From: Akkermansia muciniphila
Lineage (GTDB): Bacteria; Verrucomicrobiota; Verrucomicrobiia; Chthoniobacterales; Chthoniobacteraceae
Direction: 5' to 3'
DNA length: 34,122 nt
NCBI GenBank assembly: GCA_945874745.1
Contig: CAMCIN010000009.1
Location: 1-34,122 of the forward strand
Part shown: positions 18,741 through 27,266 of the stretch, piece by piece
How positions within the stretch are numbered: the first letter of the stretch is position 1
How the letters are laid out: each line of letters starts with the position of its first letter
Program-made: the position numbers and the translations under genes
The notes under the pieces: generated by a model
Databases searched by the model: none
The model's input: the letters and a program-made list of their open reading frames with translations, nothing else
Told to the model about the DNA's origin: nothing

Positions 18741-21085
18741 GCACGTTCCCGACTGATCTCCAGCAAGGAGTATCCCAAGGAAAAACAACGGAGGCCGGAG
18801 AGCTGGGACGTTGGCTGGAGGGAGGGTCGCGGCGGATCCACCTCATCGGAGTGGCAGGCTCAGGGATGAGCGGAATCGCCGCACTGTTGCTGGAACTGGG
18901 ACACCACGTGAGCGGTTCCGACAAGGCAAGCACGGTGGAGGTTGAGCGGTTGCGCACTGCCGGGTTGGATTTTTATTCCCCCTCAAACGCAGCGGCGGCG
19001 GGGGCCGCAGAACTGGTGGTCTACTCGTCGGCGATTCGTGCGGAGCACCCGGATTTCGCGGCGGCAACCGGCTTGGCGGTGCGGTTGGTGCGCCGGGCCG
19101 AGGCGCTGGCGGCGATGCTGGGGACGCGCCGCGGGGTGGTGGTGGCGGGCATGCACGGGAAAACGACCACCTCGGCGATGGCTGCGCATGTGCTGCGGGC
19201 CGGGGGGCTGAATCCCTCCCACTATGTGGGTGCCGAGATCCCGGTTTTGGGCACCAACGCGCATTGGAACACGCAGGGAGAATGGTTTGTGGCCGAGGGT
19301 GATGAAAGCGACGGAACGCTGGCCTTGTATGAAACCGAGCACTCCATCGTGCTTAACGTCGAGGAAGAGCATCTGGACTACTACCAGGACATCGACGCGA
19401 TCGACGTGGTCTTTCGGCAACTCCTCGCCCACACCCGGGGAAAGGTTTTCTTTTGCGCCGATGACGCCCATGCCACGCGGCTTTGCGCGGGCCGCGAGGG
19501 GGCGATCTCCTACGGGGAGCGTTCCACGTCTTTCTATCGGTTTGATGATCTCCATCTCAAGCCGTTCCAAAGCCATTTCCGGGTGGTCCGCGACGGGCAG
19601 GCTCTCGGCGCAGTCACCTTGAATATTCCAGGGCGCCACAACGCGAGCAACGCAGTGAGCGTCGTTGCGCTTGCCACGGAATTGGGCGTGCCGTTTGCCG
19701 AGATCGCACGCGCGCTTGAGAGTTTCCGCGGGGCAAAACGGCGGTTTGAAATCAAGTACCGCTCTTCCAAGTACATGGTGGTGGACGACTACGGGCACCA
19801 TCCCACCGAGGTGCGCGCAACCCTTGCCGCGGCGCGCAACGCTGGCGCGGGGAGGTTGCTTGTGGTGTTTCAACCGCACCGCTACAGCCGGACCGTGGCC
19901 CTCAAGGAGGAGTTTGGCCGCGCCTTTTCGGATGCTGCAGAAGTCTGGGTGACGGCGATCTATGCCGCCAGCGAGCAGCCCTTGGAGGGGGTCAGTGGAG
20001 AGCTGTTGGTCGAGGAGATCCGGCGCGACGGCCATCCCGCCGTCAACTACCAGCCCGACCGTGCAAGCCTCCTACTTGAGGTTGGCAGAAGCCTCCGGCC
20101 TGGCGATTGCGTCCTGACTCTCGGCGCGGGGAACATCCACGAACAGGCGGCAAATCTCTCCCGCGACCTCTCGGTGCTGGAGGCGCTCCAGCAGGCTATG
20201 GGCCCGGGCGAGGCCCGCCTGTATGAGCCCCTTTCAAAGCACACCACCCTGCGCATCGGCGGGCCCGCCCAGTATTGGCTCGAGCCCGAAACGGAGGAGG
20301 GTTTTGCGCGGGTGGTTCGGTATTGCCATGCCGAGGGGGTGCCCCTTTTTGTGATTGGCCGTGGCTCCAATCTTCTGGTTCGAGACGGCGGCATCCGGGG
20401 CGTGGTCGTTTATTTGGGGCGTGGGGAGTTCAAGCATCTGGAGGTGCGAGGCTCCCAGATCACGGCGGGTGCCGGCGTGAGACAAAAGGAACTGGCGCTC
20501 GCCGCAAGGGATGCTGGGCTCGGTGGGTTTGAGTGGTTCGAAGGCATTCCGGGGAATGTCGGGGGAGCGCTTCGGATGAACGCGGGCGCCATGGGGGCGG
20601 AGGCCTTTGGGCAGGTGGTGAGCATGCGGTACGTCGACAGCGAGGGCGAATTCCACACGCGGACTCCCGCCGAGATCGAGGTGCACTACCGGAACGTGCC
20701 TTTTCTCAGGCAGAACTACGCGGTGTCCGCCACCTTCTTCGGGGAGGCGAGTGCTCCCGAACAGATCGAGGAGCGCTTGGAGGCGTCCATTCGAAAGCGG
20801 CGAAGCTCCCAGCCGCGCGAGTCCAGTGCGGGCTGTATTTTCAAAAACCCGGCGGAACTGCCTGCGGGGAGGCTCATCGAAGAGCTCGGACTCAAGGGAA
20901 GCCGCTCCGGCGGGGCGAAGGTTTCTGAGGTGCATGGAAACTTTTTGGTCAACGAGCGGGATGCGACCGCAGGCGAGATGCTGGCGTTGATCGCAAAGGT
21001 ACAGGAGACAGCGTTCTTAAAACGCGGAATCCAGCTGGAGACAGAAGTGCAAATCGTAGGAGAAGAGAAAGTTGCATATGCTTGA
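18737..21085 (+). CDS. murC-murB: MurC-MurB fusion (UDP-MurNAc--L-Ala ligase / UDP-MurNAc dehydrogenase)
   Basis: One uninterrupted 782-aa ORF. N-part is MurC (HLIGVAGSGMSGIA, GMHGKTTTSAMAAH, DDYGHHPTEVRATL). C-part from about 20200 is MurB (HTTLRIGGPAQYW, VIGRGSNLLVRDGG, GIPGNVGGALRMNAGAMG, SSAGCIFKNP). Confidence 0.95.
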   Translation: MSTFPTDLQQGVSQGKTTEAGELGRWLEGGSRRIHLIGVAGSGMSGIAALLLELGHHVSGSDKASTVEVERLRTAGLDFYSPSNAAAAGAAELVVYSSAIRAEHPDFAAATGLAVRLVRRAEALAAMLGTRRGVVVAGMHGKTTTSAMAAHVLRAGGLNPSHYVGAEIPVLGTNAHWNTQGEWFVAEGDESDGTLALYETEHSIVLNVEEEHLDYYQDIDAIDVVFRQLLAHTRGKVFFCADDAHATRLCAGREGAISYGERSTSFYRFDDLHLKPFQSHFRVVRDGQALGAVTLNIPGRHNASNAVSVVALATELGVPFAEIARALESFRGAKRRFEIKYRSSKYMVVDDYGHHPTEVRATLAAARNAGAGRLLVVFQPHRYSRTVALKEEFGRAFSDAAEVWVTAIYAASEQPLEGVSGELLVEEIRRDGHPAVNYQPDRASLLLEVGRSLRPGDCVLTLGAGNIHEQAANLSRDLSVLEALQQAMGPGEARLYEPLSKHTTLRIGGPAQYWLEPETEEGFARVVRYCHAEGVPLFVIGRGSNLLVRDGGIRGVVVYLGRGEFKHLEVRGSQITAGAGVRQKELALAARDAGLGGFEWFEGIPGNVGGALRMNAGAMGAEAFGQVVSMRYVDSEGEFHTRTPAEIEVHYRNVPFLRQNYAVSATFFGEASAPEQIEERLEASIRKRRSSQPRESSAGCIFKNPAELPAGRLIEELGLKGSRSGGAKVSEVHGNFLVNERDATAGEMLALIAKVQETAFLKRGIQLETEVQIVGEEKVAYA

Positions 21086-22022
21086 GGTAGCCAAAAACGA
21101 TCAAGGCCTGCGTGGCAGGCGCATTGCGGTGCTCATGGGCGGCCCTGGGTCAGAGCGGCCCGTCTCGCTGGCCTCTGGGGCCGGGGTGGCTGCGGCTTTG
21201 CGCAGTCTTGGGGCGGAGGTTTGCGAGGTGGACGTGCGGGACGCCGGTTTTGTGGTGCCTGAGGGCGTCGAGCTGGCGTTCAACGTCATTCATGGGACCT
21301 TTGGGGAGGACGGGCAGGTGCAGCGGATTTTGGAGGCGCGGGGCATCGCGTACACCGGCGAAGGCGTGGCTGGCAGCGAGCTGGCGATTGATAAAATCGC
21401 GACCAAACAGCGCCTGCTTGAGCACGGGGTGCCCACGGCTGCCTTTGAGGTCTTGCTGCCCGGCGAACGGCCGACGCTCCCTCTGCCCTACGTGCTCAAG
21501 GCTCCCAAAGAGGGCTCCAGCGTGGGGGTCTACATTGTCCGGGAGGCTGCGGAGGTCGAGGCGCGCCTTGCCGAAGTGCGTGGTTACGCAGACGAGATCT
21601 TGGTGGAAGCGTTCGTGGCGGGCCGCGAACTGACGGTCGGAATTCTGGGGAACCGCCCGCTGCCGGTGGTGGAGATTTGCCCGAAGGAGGGCTTTTACGA
21701 TTTCCAAAACAAATACCCCTTCTTAAACCCGCAGGCCGCGGGCGCCGACCACTGGTGCCCTGCAGATCTGGAGGAGGCGGTCGCCCGTGAGGTGCAGCAG
21801 ATCGCGTTTGCCGCCAACCGGGCGCTGGGACTTGAGGTCTACTGCAGGGTCGACATCCTTTTGGATGCGCAGAACCGACCGGTCGTGCTTGAGATAAATA
21901 CAATTCCGGGTATGACGCAGGTCAGCCTTTTGCCCGAGGCCGCGGCCGCCGCAGGAATCTCTTACGCCGCTCTCTGCGCAGAAGTTATATCTCTTTCTGA
22001 ACGAAGACTTTCTCTCAAATGA
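21078..22022 (+). CDS. ddl: D-alanine--D-alanine ligase
   Basis: LMGGPGSERPVSLASG, HGTFGEDGQVQ, EVYCRVDILLD, LEINTIPGMTQVSLLP. The ATG at 21078 is preferred over the upstream TTG. Confidence 0.95.
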   Translation: MLEVAKNDQGLRGRRIAVLMGGPGSERPVSLASGAGVAAALRSLGAEVCEVDVRDAGFVVPEGVELAFNVIHGTFGEDGQVQRILEARGIAYTGEGVAGSELAIDKIATKQRLLEHGVPTAAFEVLLPGERPTLPLPYVLKAPKEGSSVGVYIVREAAEVEARLAEVRGYADEILVEAFVAGRELTVGILGNRPLPVVEICPKEGFYDFQNKYPFLNPQAAGADHWCPADLEEAVAREVQQIAFAANRALGLEVYCRVDILLDAQNRPVVLEINTIPGMTQVSLLPEAAAAAGISYAALCAEVISLSERRLSLK

Positions 22023-23485
22023 GCTTCTTCTCCACTCCCACCTCGAATCGCCGCATCAAACACGGCAGGGAAAAGCGCGCCGCCAACATGTTGGAGGTCA
22101 GCACGCGGCCAAACCGGGAGAACCGCCTGCAGATGCGGCGCAGCTTCTCCACGATTGTGAAGATCCTTCTGGTGGTCGGCCTGATTGCGGGCGTCGCACT
22201 GGGCGGGCGGGGCATGGTCAACCGGTTTGTTTGGGAGAATCCCGCCTACGCGCTGGCTGACATCCGCGTGTCTACGGACGGGCTGCTCACACGGGTCCAG
22301 GTGTTGGAATTGCTCGAAGTGTGGGAGGGGAAAAACATCTTTACCTTGGATATCTCCAAAATGAGGCGGGAACTCGACGCCCTGCCGCAGGTGGAGAAGG
22401 CCGACATCCGCCGGCAGCTGCCCGACCGCCTCGAGATCCGGATCTCCGAGCGGCAACCCGTGGCGTGGGTGGCTGCTTCCGCCGAGGCGGAACTTGGGGT
22501 GGGAGTCGCCTCTCTTTTGGTCGACACCCGCGGGTTTGTGATGCGCACCCGCAAGGTGCTGCCCGAGCATCTGGCTTTGCCGCGCATCATAGGCGTGGTG
22601 ATGGAAGACGTGGCACCCGGCCAGAAGCTCCCCACCGCGGAAGCGCTCTCAGCCCTTGAGCTCATCAAGCTGAGCGTGGAGGACCTGCGCTGGCAGCCCA
22701 GAGTCGTGGATGTCAGCAAGGGTTACTGCCTTCTGGTGACGGACGATCACCGGGCTCGGGTGACCTTTGGCTTCGACAACATCGAGGGCCAGCTGGGCCG
22801 GTTGCGCCAGCTTATGGATTATGTCGAACCCCAGAACCGCGAGTTGCAGTCGGTCAACCTGATGCTTGAGCGTAATATTCCTGTCGTGTTTGCCGCGCCG
22901 CCAACGCCGCCGACCCTCCCCGTCATTGATCCGAAAACCGGCAAGCCAAAGCTTGGAGTGAAGGGCGCGCCCGTCGCCCAGGCACTCCCTTTTTCAGGTG
23001 GCATTTCCGGCGGTGTCGTCCAGTCGGCTGCGTCTCCCCAGGCAACGCCCACCCGGAGCGAGCCAACGTCGGGAACGCTCCCCGCAGCCAAATCTGTTTC
23101 TGCTTCCACCGGGGCCTCCTCCACCCGTCCGCAGCCCAAGCGCATTCCAGAGCTTGAAGCTGCGCCCCCAAAAAAGGCTCAACCCGAATCTGAACGGATT
23201 TTGAAGATGGCCAAAGTGAGCGAGCCTGCCGCGCCTGTCCGCCAGAAAGAGGTGCCGGAAAAGCCTGCCCGCCGAAAAGTCGAGCGGGACGAGGAAGAGG
23301 AGGACGCGCCCAAGCGCCCGGTGAAGGCCGTGCGTCCAATCGAGCCGCCGCCAAAAGCCGCGCCCCGGGCCAAGCCGGTCTCCCCGAGCACTCCAGAGCC
23401 CCCGCCCCGGGCCGTTCCGTCCGCCGCACCTCCAAGCGTGTCGCCCAGTGAGTCATTAAGAAAACTTTTCAACCCCCATGGCTAG
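22019..23485 (+). CDS. ftsQ: FtsQ/DivIB-type division protein with long Pro/Ala/Lys-rich C-terminal extension
   Basis: Transmembrane segment, then POTRA-like region (YALADIRVSTDGLLTRVQVLELLEVWEGKNIFTLDISKMRRELDALPQVEKADIRRQLPDRLEIRISERQPVAWV), between ddl and ftsA. Confidence 0.85.
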   Translation: MSFFSTPTSNRRIKHGREKRAANMLEVSTRPNRENRLQMRRSFSTIVKILLVVGLIAGVALGGRGMVNRFVWENPAYALADIRVSTDGLLTRVQVLELLEVWEGKNIFTLDISKMRRELDALPQVEKADIRRQLPDRLEIRISERQPVAWVAASAEAELGVGVASLLVDTRGFVMRTRKVLPEHLALPRIIGVVMEDVAPGQKLPTAEALSALELIKLSVEDLRWQPRVVDVSKGYCLLVTDDHRARVTFGFDNIEGQLGRLRQLMDYVEPQNRELQSVNLMLERNIPVVFAAPPTPPTLPVIDPKTGKPKLGVKGAPVAQALPFSGGISGGVVQSAASPQATPTRSEPTSGTLPAAKSVSASTGASSTRPQPKRIPELEAAPPKKAQPESERILKMAKVSEPAAPVRQKEVPEKPARRKVERDEEEEDAPKRPVKAVRPIEPPPKAAPRAKPVSPSTPEPPPRAVPSAAPPSVSPSESLRKLFNPHG

Positions 23486-24683
23486 AGAGCAGATCGTTGT
23501 CGGACTTGAAATCGGCACTTCCAAGATTGCCGCGGTAGTGGGCGATGTCCGGCCAGACCAGCCCCTGCGGATTTTGGGCGTAGGGCTCACTCCCTCGCGC
23601 GGGGTGCGCAAGGGGGAGATTGTCGATTTGGACACTGCTTCGCGGTGCGTACGCGACGCGCTTGCCGATGCCGAGACCGCCAGCGACGTGGACATCCGCT
23701 CTGTGTACCTAGGCGTTTCAGGGGCGCACATCCGCTCCTTTCAGAGCCGGGGTTCGGTGCTGATTCCCGAGGACCAGGGGGAGGTGTATATGGAACACAT
23801 CCACCAGGTGCAGGAGGATGCTCGCCACGTGCAGCTCCCCCCGGACCAGTGCTTTCTGCACACAATCTTGCAGCACTACTACGTCGACGGGCAGGATGAG
23901 GTGCTCAATCCTGTCGGCCTCCAGGGCGGACGGCTTGAGGCGGACTTCCAGATCGTCCATGGCGCCATCAAGCGGATCAGCAATTCCATCCGTTGCGTGC
24001 GTGAACTCGGAGTGGAGGTGACCCACCCGGTTTTCAATGGGGTGGCGGCTGCGCAGGTGGTGCTTAATGCCGACCAGAAAAACGCGGGCGCCGTCATGAT
24101 CGACATGGGCGGCGGCACCACCGATTACGTCGCTTATAACCACGGTGCGGTACGGGCCTGCGGCAGCATTGCCCTGGGTGGCGACCATATCACCAACGAC
24201 ATCTCGCTTGGGGTGCGCATTCCCATGGCTCGGGCCGAGTGGCTCAAGGTCAATGAGGGCGGCGTGCTGCTTTCGGGTGAACCTGCGGAGGGGCGGGTGG
24301 TTTTGAAGCCAGAGGCAGGGTTCGCTGGGTGCTCTATCGAGCGCAAGCTGCTCAATACGATCATCGCCTGCCGCGTGCGGGAGACCTTCGAACTGGTCAA
24401 ACGCGAACTGGATACGGCGCGCGCCTTCAAGTACCTAGGCGGCGGCATTCTGCTAACCGGTGGGTGTAGCCTGCTCGAGGGGATAGACGAGCTTGCCGGA
24501 GAGGTCTTCGGCGTGCCAGTGCGGCTCACCCATGCGCATGCCGTGTCCGGACCCGCCTCCGCCTTTGAGAACCCCCAGCTCTCGGCCGCCATCGGGCTCA
24601 TCAAGTACGCGCAAGCCATGCAGCCGGAGCCCAGCGTGAAGCCGTTGCGGAAGTTTTTCGGCCGTTTTCTCTCCGGCCGCTGA
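23478..24683 (+). CDS. ftsA: Cell division protein FtsA
   Basis: VVGLEIGTSKIAAVVG, VMIDMGGGTTDYVAY, GGGILLTGGCSLLEGI, C-terminal amphipathic LRKFFGRFLSGR. Confidence 0.95.
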   Translation: MAREQIVVGLEIGTSKIAAVVGDVRPDQPLRILGVGLTPSRGVRKGEIVDLDTASRCVRDALADAETASDVDIRSVYLGVSGAHIRSFQSRGSVLIPEDQGEVYMEHIHQVQEDARHVQLPPDQCFLHTILQHYYVDGQDEVLNPVGLQGGRLEADFQIVHGAIKRISNSIRCVRELGVEVTHPVFNGVAAAQVVLNADQKNAGAVMIDMGGGTTDYVAYNHGAVRACGSIALGGDHITNDISLGVRIPMARAEWLKVNEGGVLLSGEPAEGRVVLKPEAGFAGCSIERKLLNTIIACRVRETFELVKRELDTARAFKYLGGGILLTGGCSLLEGIDELAGEVFGVPVRLTHAHAVSGPASAFENPQLSAAIGLIKYAQAMQPEPSVKPLRKFFGRFLSGR

Positions 24684-24800
24684 GCGGAGCGCCTCCTTGA
24701 GCCGCTCCACCCACTGGCAAATATTTCTCGGTCCTCCCTTTCTTTTGCTGCTTTTAAGGCACTTTCCTTTCCTCAAGAGGCCACCCTTGCTTAGAACCCC

Positions 24801-26495
24801 ATGATTGAGCTTACGCGAACCCACGAACTCCACTCCGATTGGAAGGTCAAAGTCCTTGGCGTCGGCGGCGCGGGCACCCACGCCGTGGACCGACTCAACC
24901 GCGATGGACTCTCCGGTATTGAATTGCTCGTTGCCAACACGGATGCGCGCGCATTAAGCACCTCGTTTACGACCGAGCGGATCTCTTTGGGCCAGGCTCT
25001 CACCAGAGGGCTGGGCGCGGGCGGGGATCCGGAACTGGGACGGACGGCGGCCCTTGAATCCAGCTCCACGCTGGGTGAGCGCCTCGCGGGCGCCTCGCTG
25101 GTTGTGCTGCTGGTCGGACTAGGCGGAGGGACCGGCTCCGGCGCGGCTCCCTGTATCGCGCAGATTGCCAGGGCACAGGGTGCGCATGTTGCCGTCTTCG
25201 CCACCCTGCCCTTTTCCTTTGAAGGCCGCCGGCGCAGGGAGCAGGCCTTGGAGGCCCTCGACGCTCTGCGCCGGGAGGCAGACCTGGTCATTTGTTTTGA
25301 GAACGACCGCATGTCCACTGTGGCAGACCCTGCCAGTGGGATTGAGGACGCGTTCCAGAGCGTCGACTCTCTGCTTGCCCAGTCGGTGCGCGCTCTTGCC
25401 TCCATGACGCGCCGCAGGAATGTCCTCCACAGCGGCCTGGATGAAATTGCCGCGACTGTCGCCGGCCCCAGGTGCACCGCTTTGTTTGGCTACGGCGCAG
25501 CCGATGGCGAGGAGCGCGCGCGCGCTGCCGTGGTGCGAGCCTTTTCCAACCCCCTACTCAATTTTGACGGTGCAGTGGACTCCATTGCCAGTCTCTGGGT
25601 TTATGTCGCCGGCGGCTCGGATATGCGCTTTTCCGAAGTCCAAAACCTCATGCAGGAGGTGGCTGGACGCATTCCGCCGGACTTGCGCCTCTATTTTGGG
25701 GCTGCGGTGGACCCCCAGATGGAAGGCGCCATCTCCGTGACGCTCCTCGCTGGGATCCCCTGGGCGGACGCACCTGCCGCCATTCCGGCGGTCCGGTCGC
25801 TTGTGCAGACTCCCGTTTTTGTCCCGGCCATGGCGCCCTTGCCTGCCGGTCCGGTTGCGCACCCGCAGGTTTCCGTGCGCTCGGAGCCTGAGCCGCTTTT
25901 TGTACCCGAGCCGGAGCCCGCTGCCGAGGCGGTGTGGACCCCGGTGTCCTCCAGCGAGCCCGAGCCTCTCTTTGTGCCGCCGCCGTTTCAGTCTGCGGGG
26001 CTTCCGGAAGCGGCTCTTTTTGAGCCTGAACCCATGGTGCTGGAGGCATACGAGTCCGTGGTGGAGCCCGAGGCGGCCCCGGCCACGTTGCGCAACGTGC
26101 CGACTCCTCCTTTCGAGCTTTCGAAGGAGCGCAGGCGGGAGGCAGCCACCTCGCTGCCACTGGATCCTCTCCCACCTATCGCCGATTTTGTGCCTGAGGC
26201 AACGCCGGTGAAGCAGGCTGAGCCTTTGTGGGAACCCGTTCTGCCGTTAGAGGTGGAGGCGGCGCCCGCTGATCCTCTGCCAAGCGCTGCGCCGCTGCTC
26301 GAAACGAGGGCCGCCGAAGTGCAGGAATCTCCGCAGGAAGCGATTGCGCGCAAGGCGAAGGAGAACGTGCAGGAACAGATGCGCTTTGAGCCGGTCAACC
26401 GGGGCAGATTTGAAAAGACGGATCCCACCATCGTCGACGGTGAGGACCTCGACGTGCCGACCTTCATGCGGCAGGGGGTCCCACTCGAGCCCTAA
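24801..26495 (+). CDS. ftsZ: Cell division protein FtsZ (divergent), with long acidic Pro-rich linker and C-terminal peptide
   Basis: KVLGVGGAGTHAVDRL, ANTDARAL, GLGAGGDPELGR, LGGGTGSGAAP, PFSFEGRRR, ENDRM, C-terminal GEDLDVPTFMRQG. Directly downstream of ftsA. Confidence 0.92.
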   Translation: MIELTRTHELHSDWKVKVLGVGGAGTHAVDRLNRDGLSGIELLVANTDARALSTSFTTERISLGQALTRGLGAGGDPELGRTAALESSSTLGERLAGASLVVLLVGLGGGTGSGAAPCIAQIARAQGAHVAVFATLPFSFEGRRRREQALEALDALRREADLVICFENDRMSTVADPASGIEDAFQSVDSLLAQSVRALASMTRRRNVLHSGLDEIAATVAGPRCTALFGYGAADGEERARAAVVRAFSNPLLNFDGAVDSIASLWVYVAGGSDMRFSEVQNLMQEVAGRIPPDLRLYFGAAVDPQMEGAISVTLLAGIPWADAPAAIPAVRSLVQTPVFVPAMAPLPAGPVAHPQVSVRSEPEPLFVPEPEPAAEAVWTPVSSSEPEPLFVPPPFQSAGLPEAALFEPEPMVLEAYESVVEPEAAPATLRNVPTPPFELSKERRREAATSLPLDPLPPIADFVPEATPVKQAEPLWEPVLPLEVEAAPADPLPSAAPLLETRAAEVQESPQEAIARKAKENVQEQMRFEPVNRGRFEKTDPTIVDGEDLDVPTFMRQGVPLEP

Positions 26496-26504
26496 AACGA
26501 GACT

Positions 26505-27098
26505 ATGTTTACAGGCCTGGTCGAGGAATTGGGAGAGGTGGTTTCGCTGGAGCAGGCGTCCTCCGGTGGCGTCCGCCTGACTTTACGGGCCCCTACCATC
26601 GCGCAGGAGGCGCAGTTGGGCGAGAGCGTGGCTGTCAACGGGTGCTGTTTGACCGTGGCGGCCAGGCAGGACGGCCTGCTCCGGTTTGACCTGCTTCAGG
26701 AGACCCTTGCGCGGACCAGCCTTGGCGGGGTACAGCCCGGTGGGTGCGTCAACTTGGAGCGGGCGCTCCTGGCCGGAGGGCGCTTGGGCGGACACTTCGT
26801 TCAGGGGCACGTGGACTGCACCGCTGAAATTCTGGTGTTGGAACACAGGGGGGCAGACGTGCGGCTTGAGGTGGCGCTGCCCGAGGAGGGGGCCCGTTAT
26901 CTTGTGGAAAAAGGGTCCATCGCGGTGGACGGAATCAGCCTCACTGTAGCCGAACTTGGAAAGAAAAGTTTTGTGCTTTGGATCATTCCCCACACCCTCG
27001 CGGAGACCAACCTGGGCCGGCGCAGGGCGGGCGATAAGGTCAACTTGGAGTACGATCTGCTGGCTAAATACGTGGAGCGGATGCTGGCTCACCGCTAG
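26505..27098 (+). CDS. ribE: Riboflavin synthase (alpha subunit)
   Basis: MFTGLVEELGEV, internal duplication with ESVAVNGCCLTVA / GSIAVDGISLTVAEL, GGHFVQGHVDCTAEI. Confidence 0.95.
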   Translation: MFTGLVEELGEVVSLEQASSGGVRLTLRAPTIAQEAQLGESVAVNGCCLTVAARQDGLLRFDLLQETLARTSLGGVQPGGCVNLERALLAGGRLGGHFVQGHVDCTAEILVLEHRGADVRLEVALPEEGARYLVEKGSIAVDGISLTVAELGKKSFVLWIIPHTLAETNLGRRRAGDKVNLEYDLLAKYVERMLAHR

Positions 27099-27150
27099 CC
27101 CTACTCCGCGGAGCGCTCCCAGATTGGGGAGAAAGAAAATTCAGGAGACA

Positions 27151-27175
27151 CGTTGCGGAGGCAACGTTCCGCAAC
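27151..27175. other. Competing hairpins between convergent genes
   Basis: ACGTTGC-ggag-GCAACGT (27150-27167) and GTTGCGGA-ggcaacgt-TCCGCAAC (27152-27175), both perfect and mutually exclusive. Confidence 0.4.
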
Positions 27176-27266
27176 TGTGCAGACGCCAGACTTCCCGAGT
27201 TCTGGTTCCGCAATTTATGAAGCTGCTCTGGGAAGGAGTCGGCGCATGGCGGAGGGGGCGCCCCGG

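Noticed and set aside
24801-26495. Bacterial tubulin (BtubA/B), because of GGGTGSG and known Verrucomicrobiota bacterial tubulins
   Set aside because: Overall motifs, position after ftsA and the C-terminal DLDVPTFMR peptide identify FtsZ, not tubulin.
26496-26504. FMN riboswitch upstream of ribE
   Set aside because: Only 9 bp separates ftsZ and ribE; no room for an aptamer and no RFN-like sequence seen.
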